Assembly: GCA_916613615.1 (NCBI GenBank)
Contig: OU744730.1
Coordinates: 32,969,315 to 33,033,314, forward strand
Length of the DNA stretch: 64,000 bases
Source: Steromphala cineraria
Taxonomy: Eukaryota > Mollusca > Gastropoda > Trochida > Trochidae
Reading direction: 5' to 3'
Each line of letters begins with the position of its first letter. Position 1 is the stretch's first letter. The position numbers and the translations under genes were made by a program. Below are positions 1 through 11,250 of the stretch, piece by piece. The notes under the pieces were generated by a model that did not search any database, had not been told where the DNA came from, and worked only from the letters and a program-made list of their open reading frames with translations.

Positions 1-1037
1 CTCTCTCTCATATAGCAAGTTAGTTTATCAAAAGCTCAATTTGCCTTCGACTCGAGAATTTAAATCTCGATTTTGAAAGAAAAGCCCTTAATTATTGTCT
101 AACCATATCCAATTAGTTCAGCTAAGGCTTTGAATAAAGTATAATGTACATGTGAAAGACTAGGCAGATAGATCTCATTTCGTTCTTATCAGTTCATTGG
201 TTCCTATCACTGGAACAAGGAACCTAACAAGTGCCAGACAAGAACTCATTGCTTGAAGGAACAAGAGGTAATTTCTTGCAGGAAGCAATAACTTGAAGGG
301 AACAAGGGACAGTTGCCTGAAGGAAACGAGAGACAATCCTTGGAGGGATGAGAAGCATCTTTGATTATATTCATTTGTAAACCTGCAACGAAATTCGTGA
401 GTAGAATCTCTTTATTGATTTGTTCATGTCAATCTCATGTTTGTAGCGATTTAGGTGTATCGTTGGACGATGTAGATGAAATTCTATTGTAGGTCTCGTT
501 GTTGTCAAATAGGTGCTACATTCCTTGTGTAGATGACATTGATGTATGTAAATAAATATTTAGAATAAGGTAGTGTAGGGTAGTTTCGAATACGTCTTTA
601 AATTGATGTTACTGTTGTGATTATGGTTAACTTTGGAATATACGATTTGTTGCTTTGTTTTCTATTAATAACGAAAAAAGGTACATACATTGTTTGAATC
701 ATTTGAACCCCCCAAAAAGACAATGCATGTAACTATTGATGCAAATAACTAACATAAACTTTAACTTATTACACACTCTACAAAAACTATTTTTCTCATT
801 GACGGAATTTTAGTGTTTTTAATAATTCAGTAACAAACACAAATTACTGCAAGTTTAGGAACATTAGATCCGAAAGAAGTTGCTGTAAATGTTTTGGCCC
901 ATCAAAGTAGTCAAAATACCATTTGCGTGCTATCAAATGACTAAACACTACGCTCTTAATGCATACAGAGTCATTTAAATGATTCATGCCCGTAACTTGC
1001 CACAGTTGAAAACGTTTGGACATTCTCATTTCATTTG
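1..1037. other. Non-coding stretch with a short imperfect repeat
   Basis: No gene is supported here. Positions about 210-345 hold four or five imperfect copies of a roughly 30-nt unit built around CTTGAAGGAACAAGAG, consistent with a decayed minisatellite. The rest is AT-rich sequence without long open frames. Confidence 0.6.
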
Positions 1038-2010
1038 GAAAATGTAGACAATCAATCGTTTGTACCCTATCTCCTGAGAAATATCAAATCAAGTTGATAC
1101 CACATGTACGTGGTTCACAGTACATCATGTAAATTATCTCCTTTGTAGAATTATAGTGGAGTTATTACGAAACATTAATTCGTTGAAGTTTACATTTTTC
1201 AAACGAATGTACATGCAATCAATCATGTATCCTGTCTCCTAAGAAATATCAAATCAGGTTTATATAACACGTACATGGTTCACAACACAGCATGTGAATT
1301 TGAAAAATCTAAATGGGCATGTTGGGTATTATTACAAAAATTAATGGGTTGAAGTTAACTTATTTCAAACGAATGTGCATCCAATCAATCGTGTATCTTG
1401 TTAAATGAAAAATATCAAATCAGGTTTATTACACATGTACATGGTTCACAAAAAGCACGTGAATTATCTCCTTTGTTTTATCGTTAACGGTTATATTTGG
1501 TATTATCAAGAAACATAAATGGGTTGAAAGTTACTATTTTCAAACGAATGTACATCGAATCATCAAATCACCTTTTTGTATCATGTTTCCTGAGAAATAT
1601 CAAATCAAGTTGATATCACATGTACATGGTTCACAACACAATATACAGTATCTCCTTTGTTGGATTATAATGGATGATATAAGGTATTATTACGAAAGAT
1701 TCATTGGTTGAAGTTTACATGTTTCAAAGGAATTTACATGGAGTCAATCTTATGTATCATGTCTTATGAAAAAAATTAAATCATGTTTATACCACATTTA
1801 CAACGCAGCACGTAAAGTATCTACTACTATCTATATATGTATATATATTATGTGCATCCAATCAATCTTTTGTATCCTGTCAGATGTATAATATATGTAT
1901 GTATGATATAAACTAGGTCCCACACGTGCATGATATGTAAATGTAGAATCTTAGGATCGTAATCGATTATTAGATATTATTAAGAAACAAAAATGGGTTG
2001 ACTACTTTTA
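1038..2010. repeat. ~170-bp satellite-like tandem array, about 5.5 degenerate copies
   Basis: The words CAATCAATC, GAAATATCAAATCA, CACATGTACATGGTTCAC, TATTACGAAACAT and GGGTTGAAGTTTAC recur in the same order. Anchor positions (GAATGTACAT or its variants) are 1205, 1371, 1546 and 1730; CAATCAATC is at 1049 and 1216. Spacing is therefore about 166-184 bp. The last copy (about 1846-2010) is the most diverged. Satellites of about 166-170 bp are known in bivalves, sometimes inside DNA transposons, but I cannot test relationship here. Confidence 0.8.
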
Positions 2011-3270
2011 AAAAGCGCCTGCATGTTCTCATTCTAGATAGACCTAAATCGACAGTCCCTTAAATGGGGAAAACAATCTGAAATTATCAAATATAGTTCC
2101 CTTCACAAAGATATTTACCAGAGGTCTCCTGAGAGGGGCCAAATCTGTACTTCACCGCTGGCGACACATGTATGCCAGAATGTAATGAAGATCATTGATT
2201 ATTCTCTTACTACAACTGTACATCAGATTTGTAATGGATTACAGGCGAGTCAATGAGCAAATTCTAACTAAGTGATTGGATGTGTTCGTCCCAGTTGTTG
2301 ATATCAATCTCGCATTGTTTTTAATTGGAAGAACACTTTATTTTTATATGATCAATTTACATTTTTTTTACAATTTCTGATTTTCCTGACATTGAGGATG
2401 TTTAATTTTGACTAGATTATGTATGGATTATAGACGACTCAATGAGAAGGTCCATATTAATACTGTGTGCAGAGGGATTGTCGCCGTCGATCACATGTCA
2501 TTTATCTTATTATAATGACATCAGGGTGTGATTTGATGACATACAGGTTTGTTGTTGTCAGTTTCAACAGTTTTCTGTTGTAAACGAATATAATAGTGTG
2601 TCAATACTATTTGGTTAGCACATTAAATGATATATCTGTAGTGACGTTTTATTTGATCTCTCGAAGTATCCCTGCTTTTTATGTGAGAAGTCTACTTAAT
2701 GAAATCCATTGAAATTGAATATTTAGTATGATTACTCTCAAGTAATATAACAATATTATACTAGTTCAGAAATATCAGAATGAATAATCGACAATTTTTA
2801 AACGTACTTTGCTTATGAATTGGAAGCATTTTGTTTATTGCTAAGAAAATGGGGTTTTCATGCAGCTATACTTTATAGGCACTTACTGAATACAATATTG
2901 GTGTTTTTAAACCTGTTTATCTATGAAATATGTATCCTCTAATCAAAAATGTGATTGGATCGAAGGTAAGGAAAAAAACAATCTATAAGTTGTCTGATGC
3001 AGAGGAGTTTCTTCGGGTTAATATTCAGATAAAGAAATTCAGATAATGGATAATTTCACCCAACTATTGACTTGCATTTCAGAAGGGTAAAGGTTTTCGG
3101 CATCGGTGCAGTTAATTAGAATCAATAGAATTCAGCAATGGTCGTTTTAGAACAATGCACAATATCACATTGTTGCATTAATGTACCCTTTGGGGATTTT
3201 ATTACTTTCACCTACATCGTTCTACCTGTACATTTACACGAAAATAAATTAAGACCTTATTCAATCTAAA
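2011..3270. other. Non-coding AT-rich stretch
   Basis: No gene seen. Two related segments (about 2232-2270 and 2421-2460, both reading like GGATTA-AG-CGA-TCAATGAG) suggest an old duplication about 190 bp apart. Nothing else stands out. Confidence 0.5.
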
Positions 3271-3864
3271 ATGTTACCTCTACTGTTTTTAAAGCGTGTA
3301 ACTTTTACTGCAGTTACTTTTGGTATAATGTTTTATATTTCTACTGCTGCTTGTGCTAGTTCTTCTACTACTATTACTTCAACTACTACTGTTGCTACTA
3401 CTACCACTACAATAACTACTACTTCAACTACTTCAACTACGACTAATACAACTTCAACTACTACTACTACTACTACTACTTCTGATGCTGCTACTACTAC
3501 TACTACTAAAACTAATTATTGTTATACTGCTGTAACTTTCTTAATGAATCTCTGCTACGAGCAGCAAACAAGCTATATACACTCAGGATTAACTAAATCT
3601 TTAAACAAATCTCCATATCATGGGATAAAAGAGAATCGGGCATGGTTGGACGTTTTGACCATCTGTCCTTATTGGTACTACTACTATATGGATTCTGATT
3701 ACTCTAAGGTCATTATAAATCATCAGCCGAGTCTCAAGATCTCATATCTCATTAGTCCTATACGTGTGTGGGGAGAAGGAGGAGGGGGGGAGAAGGGGGA
3801 GATATCCTCTCATTATTCTAGCCAGTCATCAGGCCCATGTGGTCCAAATGGAATGTTGGAATAA
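3271..3864 (+). repeat. Degenerate (ACT)n microsatellite carrying a fortuitous Thr-rich ORF
   Basis: Positions about 3340-3525 are dominated by ACT triplets. The run lies in a 197-codon ATG-initiated frame (3271-3864) whose first 28 residues look signal-peptide-like (a hydrophobic run ending in AACA), followed by about 50 Thr/Ser-rich residues. The downstream half has low-complexity Tyr and Gly stretches and no recognisable domain. I read this as a microsatellite kept open by its triplet period rather than a mucin-like gene, although the N-terminus is curious. Confidence 0.6.
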
Positions 3865-4024
3865 CTAGGGAAGTATGATCTCATTAGTTTCCTATTTAAG
3901 AAATAGCTTTGACAATACCAGTACGTCTGTAGCAGAAAGAGGTGACAGAGGAGTGGTGTCAAATGTAGTAACAACGGAAAACGTACCTTGTACAGATGTG
4001 ACTTTAACAGAAATGACAATGGTA

Positions 4025-5330
4025 GGGTAGACCAGGGCAAAGCGCGCCCCCTAACATAAAAGTGCGTCTAGTGGGCACCCCGACATGTACAGAATGCAAC
4101 TTGCACACTATCTCTAATACTTATCAGATAGACTGTTACATGGCACATGCTTATTTAATCTGCCATTTCGGCATAAGGATATGTTTACGTAAATATATTT
4201 TGACTAAGGGGGGCGCGCTTTGCCCTGTAGTTTGGGGCAAAGTGCCCAATCCCCTGGGCACTTTGCCCCATTCGAAAAACAACACAGAATGTAATAGATA
4301 TTAAACACATATAATCAACCAATACAAATCAAAAGCTATCATCTTGATAATGCAAGGCAACTATCGAACTCATATGAAGGATAGAATTAACATAAAAGTT
4401 GACAATATATGCAAGAATGCGCAAAATATTCCTTAACATGTCATGGACCTACATGTTCAACATTCTCAGTTACCAAATGTCGTTATGGTTGGTACATGTA
4501 CATTTCTTTCAACTACGAATGTGTTGATAATGTAGGTTATTGAATACCAAAACCAGTAAAATAATAGAATATAAGATGAACTGAATTGGTTATATGGACG
4601 AATTCAAGAATTCATACAACTATTTTGTGTCGGACTTGGCAGAACGGCATAAATTGCTTATCGTTTAGGGATGAACAGTAATATACAATGAATAATATAT
4701 TCATGATTTAAAAAACAACAGAAAAATATGCTTTGGTAACTGTTTCTTGTCGTGATTCTTTAACAAAACAAAACCCATTAAGTAAAATGGTATATTTCAT
4801 TTTAATATAAAAAAAAGCAGAATGCTGATATGAAAATGATAGTTCACCTTTACATTATTTGCTTAAGAAATGCAAAATAATAACTTTAACACCAATATGT
4901 TAACCAAAATGATATATTTTATAACACACGGGGCAAAGCGCTCCCCCCGGCACGTTTTGCCCCATCAAGGGTAGCATTTGTTATGAACATCACAGAAAGT
5001 CATTAAAGCAAGTAATTACAAATTTCATTATTCAATGAATTAATGATACCAATTCATGTTACATGTGCACGAGAGTTCAATGTTCCGTTTTGTATTTTTA
5101 TTAAATATTTGAATTTGAGACATGTCCGTTCCATATAGTAAAGTCGCGTTTTTTCGAATATTTGAAATTCTGCGTCCACAACTCAGGCAAATGATTCCAG
5201 CGTTGGTCACAAAGCTTCATTACGGTTACTTTCATTCGTTGGTAATGACAAATTACTCCATTTGTCGATAGGTTTGGAGAAATAACGCGTGGTCACTTTG
5301 CCCCGGGGCGCGCTTTGCCCTGGTCTCCCC
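4025..5330. mobile_element. Non-autonomous DNA transposon, 1.3 kb, 26-bp TIRs, TA target duplication
   Basis: The left end (4025-4050) and the reverse complement of the right end (5305-5330) match over 26 bp with one mismatch; the outer part reads GGGTAGACCAGGGCAAAG. A TA dinucleotide flanks both ends (4023-4024 and 5331-5332), as expected for Tc1/mariner-type insertion. Further GGGGCAAAG-type palindromes lie inside (4209-4270 and 4928-4963), so the element may be nested or rearranged. There is no transposase ORF. The superfamily assignment rests only on the TA duplication. Confidence 0.75.
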
Positions 5331-5336
5331 TATTAT

Positions 5337-5480
5337 TGGGACTAACAACAGCTTTACTAGTACTAGTAACAGTTGTATAACAGTAGTAAGAGAAGTAGAA
5401 GTAGCACTAGAAGAATTAGTAGAAACAATACTAGTAGTAACATCGTCAGTATAAGTAGTAGCAGGAGAAGTAGTAACTAG
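5337..5480. repeat. AGT-rich degenerate trinucleotide tract
   Basis: A run of AGT/AGA triplets, the complement of the ACT tract at 3340-3525. The 1.3-kb transposon sits between the two tracts, so it may have landed in or beside trinucleotide-rich DNA. Confidence 0.6.
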
Positions 5481-5527
5481 CAGCTTTAGTGACAGTATCA
5501 GTCAGTTGACAGTATCAACATAAGAAC

Positions 5528-5905
5528 TTTTTATTATATGATCAGCGACGAAATACTGGATTTTATCAGTGTAATAAACTGTCTATCAGGAAACAGTGAC
5601 GATATGTTATATTTTACTGTGACCAGACCAGTGGCGTTATGTTATATCGTCACTGGTCAGGTGCCGGAACTACTTTCAGCCATGTACAAATGGGAGTAAC
5701 TTTCCAGTTTTAAAGTGATTTTCATAACATATTTCATTAAAAATCATAAAATAGATAGAATACTTAATGTAGTTTTCCAAATACCAGGTTTATTTCATCT
5801 TGTGACTTGGATAAAGTTGACTCATGAAATTTCAACTTCACCAATGACACTCGATGAAATAAACCTGGTATTTGGAAAACTACATTTAGTATCCTCTATA
5901 CATCT
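5528..5905 (+). mobile_element. Dispersed repeat family R1, copy 1, with two internal hairpins
   Basis: This segment is collinear with the reverse complement of 17735-18055. It contains an inverted repeat with perfect 31-bp arms (5769-5799 and 5853-5883, core CCAAATACCAGGTTTATTTC) and a second stem built on GTGACGATAT/ATATCGTCAC (about 5597-5660). Repeated copies with terminal or subterminal hairpins suggest a non-autonomous mobile element; ends and target duplication are not clear. Confidence 0.65.
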
Positions 5906-6945
5906 GTCATCAATGTCAAATTCCCAAGTGATCATGCTAAGTTTGAAAGCTGCAAATGATGCTCATTTTCTACATGGACTGACCTTGACTTGGTCAAGCA
6001 TTGGACTTATCTGTTCCAACATGCGATACACGTATTCAATCAAATTGCCGAGACTGCAAACAAGGCAATTAAAGACAACGACACTGTCTTGTAGGAAGTC
6101 AGTGAGACATTCAATATTTTAACAAGTCGTATTTGAAACTGTAGTCAAAGTTGTAAATTATGCTGGGTTCTCACAATATGTGATTTGGTCAAGGTTTGCT
6201 AATAGCGTTCCTTGTTCATCGTAAGGATACTGTAAATTTGGAACGCATGGTCTGTTTTTATGTTGATGGAAGTCGCCATTATCATGAAAGATTCGTGTTC
6301 ACATTAAAGCTCCATTATCATCCTGCATGCGGTTCGGGATGAAATTCAGCTATTGAGAATATAAATACATCACTTGGTGGAAAAATCTTTCGTCGAAATT
6401 TGGATATCACATTTATATTTTTTTATCAGCAATAACATTCTTTTTTCGACGCCCAAAACACAGTCCCCCTGTAAAAAGGCCATAGCATTTAACGAACCCG
6501 CTTTCGGTGACGTAGTCATTATGCGTGTAGGATTTACACAGTGTCTCTAGATAATGGATCTTTAAGCGTTTTCTGCATGTGGCAGTTAGTTGAACGCATG
6601 ATCTCTCAGTAAAATTGTTAGTCGACAAACCAAAAATGTCCAGTCAGCTTCCATTTGTAATTGAATTTATCAGGGGATCCATGAAGATTGGGAAGTTAAC
6701 ATCAATATGATAATTATGGATTACATTATATACTACTCAAAAGATGGTAAGGGTTATGTCCTTATTACATGGTGCATCTCCAAAAGGCAATGTGACTCGA
6801 AACCTGCGGCCGTTCTTCCTTTAACGTTTTATCATTTCTTGTTTATTTCGCCTCAATCACATTTTGCTTTCATTGTTAATTGGTTTAATTAATTCTTTTG
6901 TGTATTACCATATGTATGCAACTGACTGTCTGTAACCCTACATTG
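5906..6945. other. Non-coding stretch
   Basis: No gene, repeat family or signal is evident. Short open frames here have no codon bias or recognisable motif. Confidence 0.5.
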
Positions 6946-7067
6946 CTTGACAACGACACATGGAGCTGTGTCGAAACGTCGCCTAACATGAATAATGAAG
7001 TTGTCATCCATATAATCCGCATCGTTATTGTATTCCCAACTTCTAAAATGCCCCTCAAAGAAGTTCA
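6946..7067 (+). repeat. Stem-loop/GAAACGTC repeat, copy 1
   Basis: CTTGA is followed by a 7-bp stem (CGACACA 6954-6960, TGTGTCG 6967-6973), then AAACGTCGCC, a spacer and GAAGTTGTCATCCAT. The segment through about 7067 is collinear with 31431-31548. The layout suggests the conserved structured end of a retroelement or SINE; the family is not identified. Confidence 0.6.
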
Positions 7068-7350
7068 ACGTTCAAAATATCTTGAAGAAATATGGGTACG
7101 TGTTACTACTTTGAATATTTTTTCTGAAACTGACAATAATTTGTATACATAGTTTTATATTTTCACATCAAAAACACAAATTCTTTGCTATCATGCTTTA
7201 AAAGCATAGTGATACATTTAAACTCGGAAATTAAAATTTGTTCCAGAAAATATCAAATTCGACAAAATATGATGACTTGTTTCAGTTGCATATTAGAAGT
7301 GGGTATGAAAAAGAAATACAAGTTATATAGATCTAGAACTTCTTCTGCAG

Positions 7351-7421
7351 CTTGAAAACGGTGTTAGTATCTACACCGAAACGTCGCATCTCTTTGTAAT
7401 CAAGAAGTTGTAAATGCATAA
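7351..7421 (+). repeat. Stem-loop/GAAACGTC repeat, copy 3 (short)
   Basis: Same architecture as 6946-7067 but with a different stem: CTTGAAAA, then CGGTGT (7359-7364), an 8-nt loop, ACACCG (7373-7378), AAACGTCGC, and after a spacer GAAGTTGTAAATGCAT. The stem sequence differs from copy 1 on both arms, yet pairing is preserved. Confidence 0.5.
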
Positions 7422-8631
7422 AATGTGTATATTTTCAAATAATAAGGAGACTGGGAGTTTTTCTTTTAAAAAGCTTTCCAGTTTCTTTTAGACTTGCTTA
7501 GGCTCTTTATCTTATTATCGAGTATACAAACTCGCATATACGGTTTATCGAAAAATACCTGATAGCACCGCCCCTTTAATTCCCGCCTTCACCAGTACAT
7601 ATAGGTTACCAACAGCTCTACGGTCTTGCTTACTTCACCAGTTAATGAATAGCTAGCAACTGTTCTCTGATGGCTGAGATATAACAATTCATGTCCATCG
7701 AGAAGGTCTCGAAGTGAGAAACATGGTCAGTAATCAAACCCTTGACCGGTACTTGCCAGAGAAGGACATATTTCATTATGCTTGACCATACACAAACAAG
7801 CCGATAAATCGCCATTCTGAAGGCCTCAAACGATTGCTTTGCAGAACCTTGTCTGATAGTGATTTAATGCTTGACCATCATTCTGATTGCTTAGTAGGTT
7901 ATGTACTAGACAGAAAAGGGTTATTGGAAATGTGTATTTCAACAGTGTGTCAAAATATGATTTTTCCATTATAAAACAATATTTACCTGTTAAGTTATTC
8001 GATTTCGATAAACAAAATTATGCTATATAACACAAGCCATAGGTCGGAATAACAGATTGCTGTTAGTCGATTTTTTAAATGTTGTGACTTGTAATATGTA
8101 AATATTTTCACGCGGATATACATCATAACGCTTAATAATGATTATCTGATGACCTCAAAGGTGTCACAGGCGTTACGGTCTTCCTTCGCCTTATTGTTAT
8201 CATTCAGCATAAGTATTGTCTCAATATGAAGCCTTGTGTTCTTTTGTCTATGATTATTATGATTTTATAACCATGATTATCATGATAGTCATTTTTGGCG
8301 TTGGTCCTTGACAAATATCATGTCTATGTGGGGAAGATTTAAAGATTTTCTTCATAAAAAATATGTAGTTTCAAGCGAAAAGAAAGTTAAAGCTTGAACA
8401 GGATATTATTTTCATAAGTAACTTCGGGTTATTGGTGTGACGCAAATACACCACAGAGAAATATTTATTTTTTTTATTTTTTTTTGTTTATGAAAGGAAA
8501 TCGGAAAAGTCTGAAATCGTTTTTTACGACTTTTTCATTATCATAAACAAGACAATAAATCTCCTCACCCAGTTGTATGATATTAAGTCATGAGGCGAGA
8601 TTAATGATAATGAAATAGGTCGGAAGTGTGT
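7422..8631. other. Non-coding stretch
   Basis: No gene seen. An imperfect hairpin lies at about 8485-8550 (TTGTTTATGA and GAAAAGTC pair with GACTTTTTC and TCATAAACAA). Confidence 0.5.
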
Positions 8632-8795
8632 TCATTTTGTGTAAGAAAAGGGAATCGCATGGCTTAACTTTACGTTATATATTTGAATTATTACTGCTTC
8701 ATTTAGTATAAATACATTGTCTTTCAATTGGAACCATTAGTTTTCATTTTCCTGACATCACCTTATATTACCACTAAAAAAGTGCTACTGTCCCG
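8632..8795 (+). mobile_element. TTAA MITE family M1, 5'-truncated copy
   Basis: Matches the right half of the full-length copy at 10210-10565, including the blocks TTTCAATTGGAACCAT and CCTGACATCACCTTATATT and the terminal GTGCTACTGTCCC. TTAA follows at 8796-8799. The left half is missing. Confidence 0.8.
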
Positions 8796-8799
8796 TTAA

Positions 8800-10205
8800 G
8801 GACTTTGACAATTGTTTTGGTTAAGACGAAGATGATTTTGGAATTAGACAGTGATGTTTGTGTTTTTTAATAATTGAACTTTAGACGATGTTACATATCT
8901 ATGAGTGATTGCATAACGATTAGGAATTGGTTCGGCCGAAGGCAATTTCCGAATGATAAAATAACGTTTCAATTTACTGCCGTCCTGACTTTCCGATTTC
9001 TGTGATGAAAAAAGCTAACTTTGTATCATTTTGAGATTAGAACTTTAAGTGAACATAAAACAAAGATTTTATTTCAAAACTTGATATTGATGCATCCTTG
9101 CATATACAATTTACACTAACACTTCATGTATATCGTAAGATTAAAGTAATCATAAATCGGAAGAATTGCAACATCGGAGACTCAAAAGGTCATTATTTTC
9201 TTCAATTAAAACCCATGGAAGATTTTCCTGCTCGAATCAAGACAAATCTCCTTATGTGAAACCCTAGACTTGTCATCTTATCGGAAACAAACGCTTCTGT
9301 CGGGTTATCCTTAAGCCTTCCTGAAAACTGAACCAAAGTCAGTTTACTTCATTAAATCGGAATTAAAAGCATGAAACAGACAATGATGTTTCCGTATATC
9401 CAATTCCCGATGGTCTTGTGGTCTTGCAAAACTGAAAAGGACATTGTTTCGCTTTTAGCTTCAAGTTACTTAATTGTGTTGATTATATATAAGAACAGAT
9501 CAAGGTCCATGTGGAGTTTTCATAGTGTCCTTATGAAACAAGGTTATACAAGAAATTAAATTTAATGTCATCCATAGCTATATCGATAAAAACTTAAATT
9601 GTCACGATTTCATGACAAAATCCGGCCTTAATGTTTTGTTTCTGTTTGATTTTTAAAAAATGTCCATATATATATAAAGTGACAAGTGACAAGTGACATT
9701 TTATTCCGTAAAAAAAAAGCTCAAAATCGGCGCATGTCAACTTTTAAATACATTATATTGGCAGTTATCCTTTCAAATAAATGGATTTTTTTTAATATGA
9801 TCAGGATTTCTATAGAAGATAATAACTGATACAATTATTCCCTTGAAGGGAATATGAAATAGTATGGAGGGATAAGTTGTTTCCGTAAATACCCTTTCAA
9901 AGTGGAAGACTAATAAAAAAACGACACTCATCTGTACGGTCATTTTACAATTAGTGTATATAAGCTGATCATTATCAATAGCATTGTCGTACCTTAATTT
10001 ACTCATGTTAAGTTTGTGTGACTGGTATCTGTATTTACAAAATATTCGTAGGAGATCATATTGACAAAATAATTCTAAAACATTTTTCTGTATATCTAAC
10101 ATCGATTTTTTGCTAGAATAGAACCTCAAATCATTCTTTCACAGCGTACCAGGAAAGATTATATATATTGCTAAAGGGATTGACCAATAAGCTGACACCG
10201 TTATG
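8800..10205. other. Non-coding stretch
   Basis: No gene supported. A triple GTGACAA tandem occurs at about 9679-9700. A 118-codon minus-strand frame at 9773-10129 has no recognisable domain and is probably chance in AT-rich DNA. Confidence 0.45.
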
Positions 10206-10209
10206 TTAA

Positions 10210-10565
10210 AGGGGCAGTAGCATGTTTTTTGATAATTCTATATCTTATATTTTGCACTGATAATTGTTAGTTAATGTTAAATGTACTATTTTGACAGTGT
10301 CAAAAAACTCATTATACAAGCCAATCATCCACAGTCAGAGGACAAAGTATGAAGATTCACCTAAAATCCATTGGCGGCCATTTTGTGTGAACACCTTTAA
10401 TTCATTTCGTGTAAGAATAAGGAATCGCATGACTAAACTTTACAATATATATTTGAATTATTACTGCTCCATTTAGTTAAATAACATTGTTTTTCAATTG
10501 GAACCAATTATTTTCATTTTCCTGACATCACCTTATATTCCCCCTAAAAGCGTGCTACTGCCCCT
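10210..10565 (+). mobile_element. TTAA MITE family M1, full-length copy A (356 bp)
   Basis: The ends are AGGGGCAGTAGCA and its near-perfect inverted copy GTGCTACTGCCCCT, flanked on both sides by TTAA (10206-10209 and 10566-10569). TTAA duplications are typical of piggyBac- and Kolobok-type elements. There is no coding capacity. Other copies lie at 8632, 16120, 44251 (inverted) and 44614. Confidence 0.9.
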
Positions 10566-10766
10566 TTAAGGTCTTTCCATGGAACATACATTATATTCCT
10601 ACATGGTAAATAATATCTGTTTTTATCACTTAATATCTTTTTCACGGTTACAGCGGTTTTTCATTTCACCAGTAATACATTGAATGGTACATTAAATGGA
10701 ATTGATTACGAATTATGTATCTATATAAATAGATTGTGGCAAGATGATCAAAATGAGATAAATGAA

Positions 10767-11250
10767 TCACATTACACTGCGAGTAGGCGTTGGATTTATA
10801 TGTAAATCGTAATTGTATCTTAGTTTAGGTTTGAGTCCCTTAAGGGAAGGCAATATATTTGAAAACTTTCTTGAGTATACATTATATGTATATATTCTTT
10901 TGTCGGCGTGAAAATCAAATTGAGAACTTATTTCTTCTTCTTTAAATCCAAGAAATATTGTTTCCGCATTTATTCTTAAACAGGTATGTTTTGCTTTCAA
11001 TCCAGTTAAGTAAATCTTGCCACAGTCTTTTGACAATTATACATTCATTAAGTAAATGATAACTTGATTCTATTTCAACACATGTCTTTATTTGTCGTAA
11101 GGATTCTATGGAGGACTCTATATTTGAATCATCTGTACGTGTTTGATACTAAAAGCTGCTTGGAAAAGTATAGTATTATAAGTCTTCAACACTTCGGGGC
11201 TGAAGTCTACATCTAGTTTTTGTTCCCACTTAAGTTTGTAGTTAAGGTTT
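10767..11250 (-). pseudogene. L1/Tx1-like non-LTR retrotransposon ORF2, C-terminal remnant
   Basis: Read on the minus strand, short blocks in different frames line up in the order seen near the C-terminus of L1-type ORF2 proteins. NYKLKWEQKL lies at about 11220-11247, FKYRVLHRILTTNKDM at 11082-11129 and ESSYHLLNEC...RLWQDLLNWI at about 10990-11070. Then come AETIFLGFKEEE and YTYNVYSRKF down to 10767. Frame changes and stops separate the blocks, so it is dead. Recognition rests on the KWE, RVLHRILTTNK and HLLNEC..V..LW..LLNWI patterns of the family. The MITE at 10210 lies just downstream of the remnant. Confidence 0.65.

Noticed and set aside
5715..6122. 135-codon ORF
   Set aside because: It crosses the 31-bp perfect inverted repeat of repeat family R1 and has no domain.
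6946..7421. Hammerhead ribozyme in the stem-loop repeats
   Set aside because: The GAAAC part and adjacent stem fit, but the CUGANGA core is replaced by CTTGA in all copies, so no active ribozyme can be claimed.
9773..10129. 118-codon minus-strand ORF
   Set aside because: AT-driven codons (Lys, Asn, Ile, Tyr, Phe), no motif; possibly part of the L1-like fossil's surroundings but not alignable.
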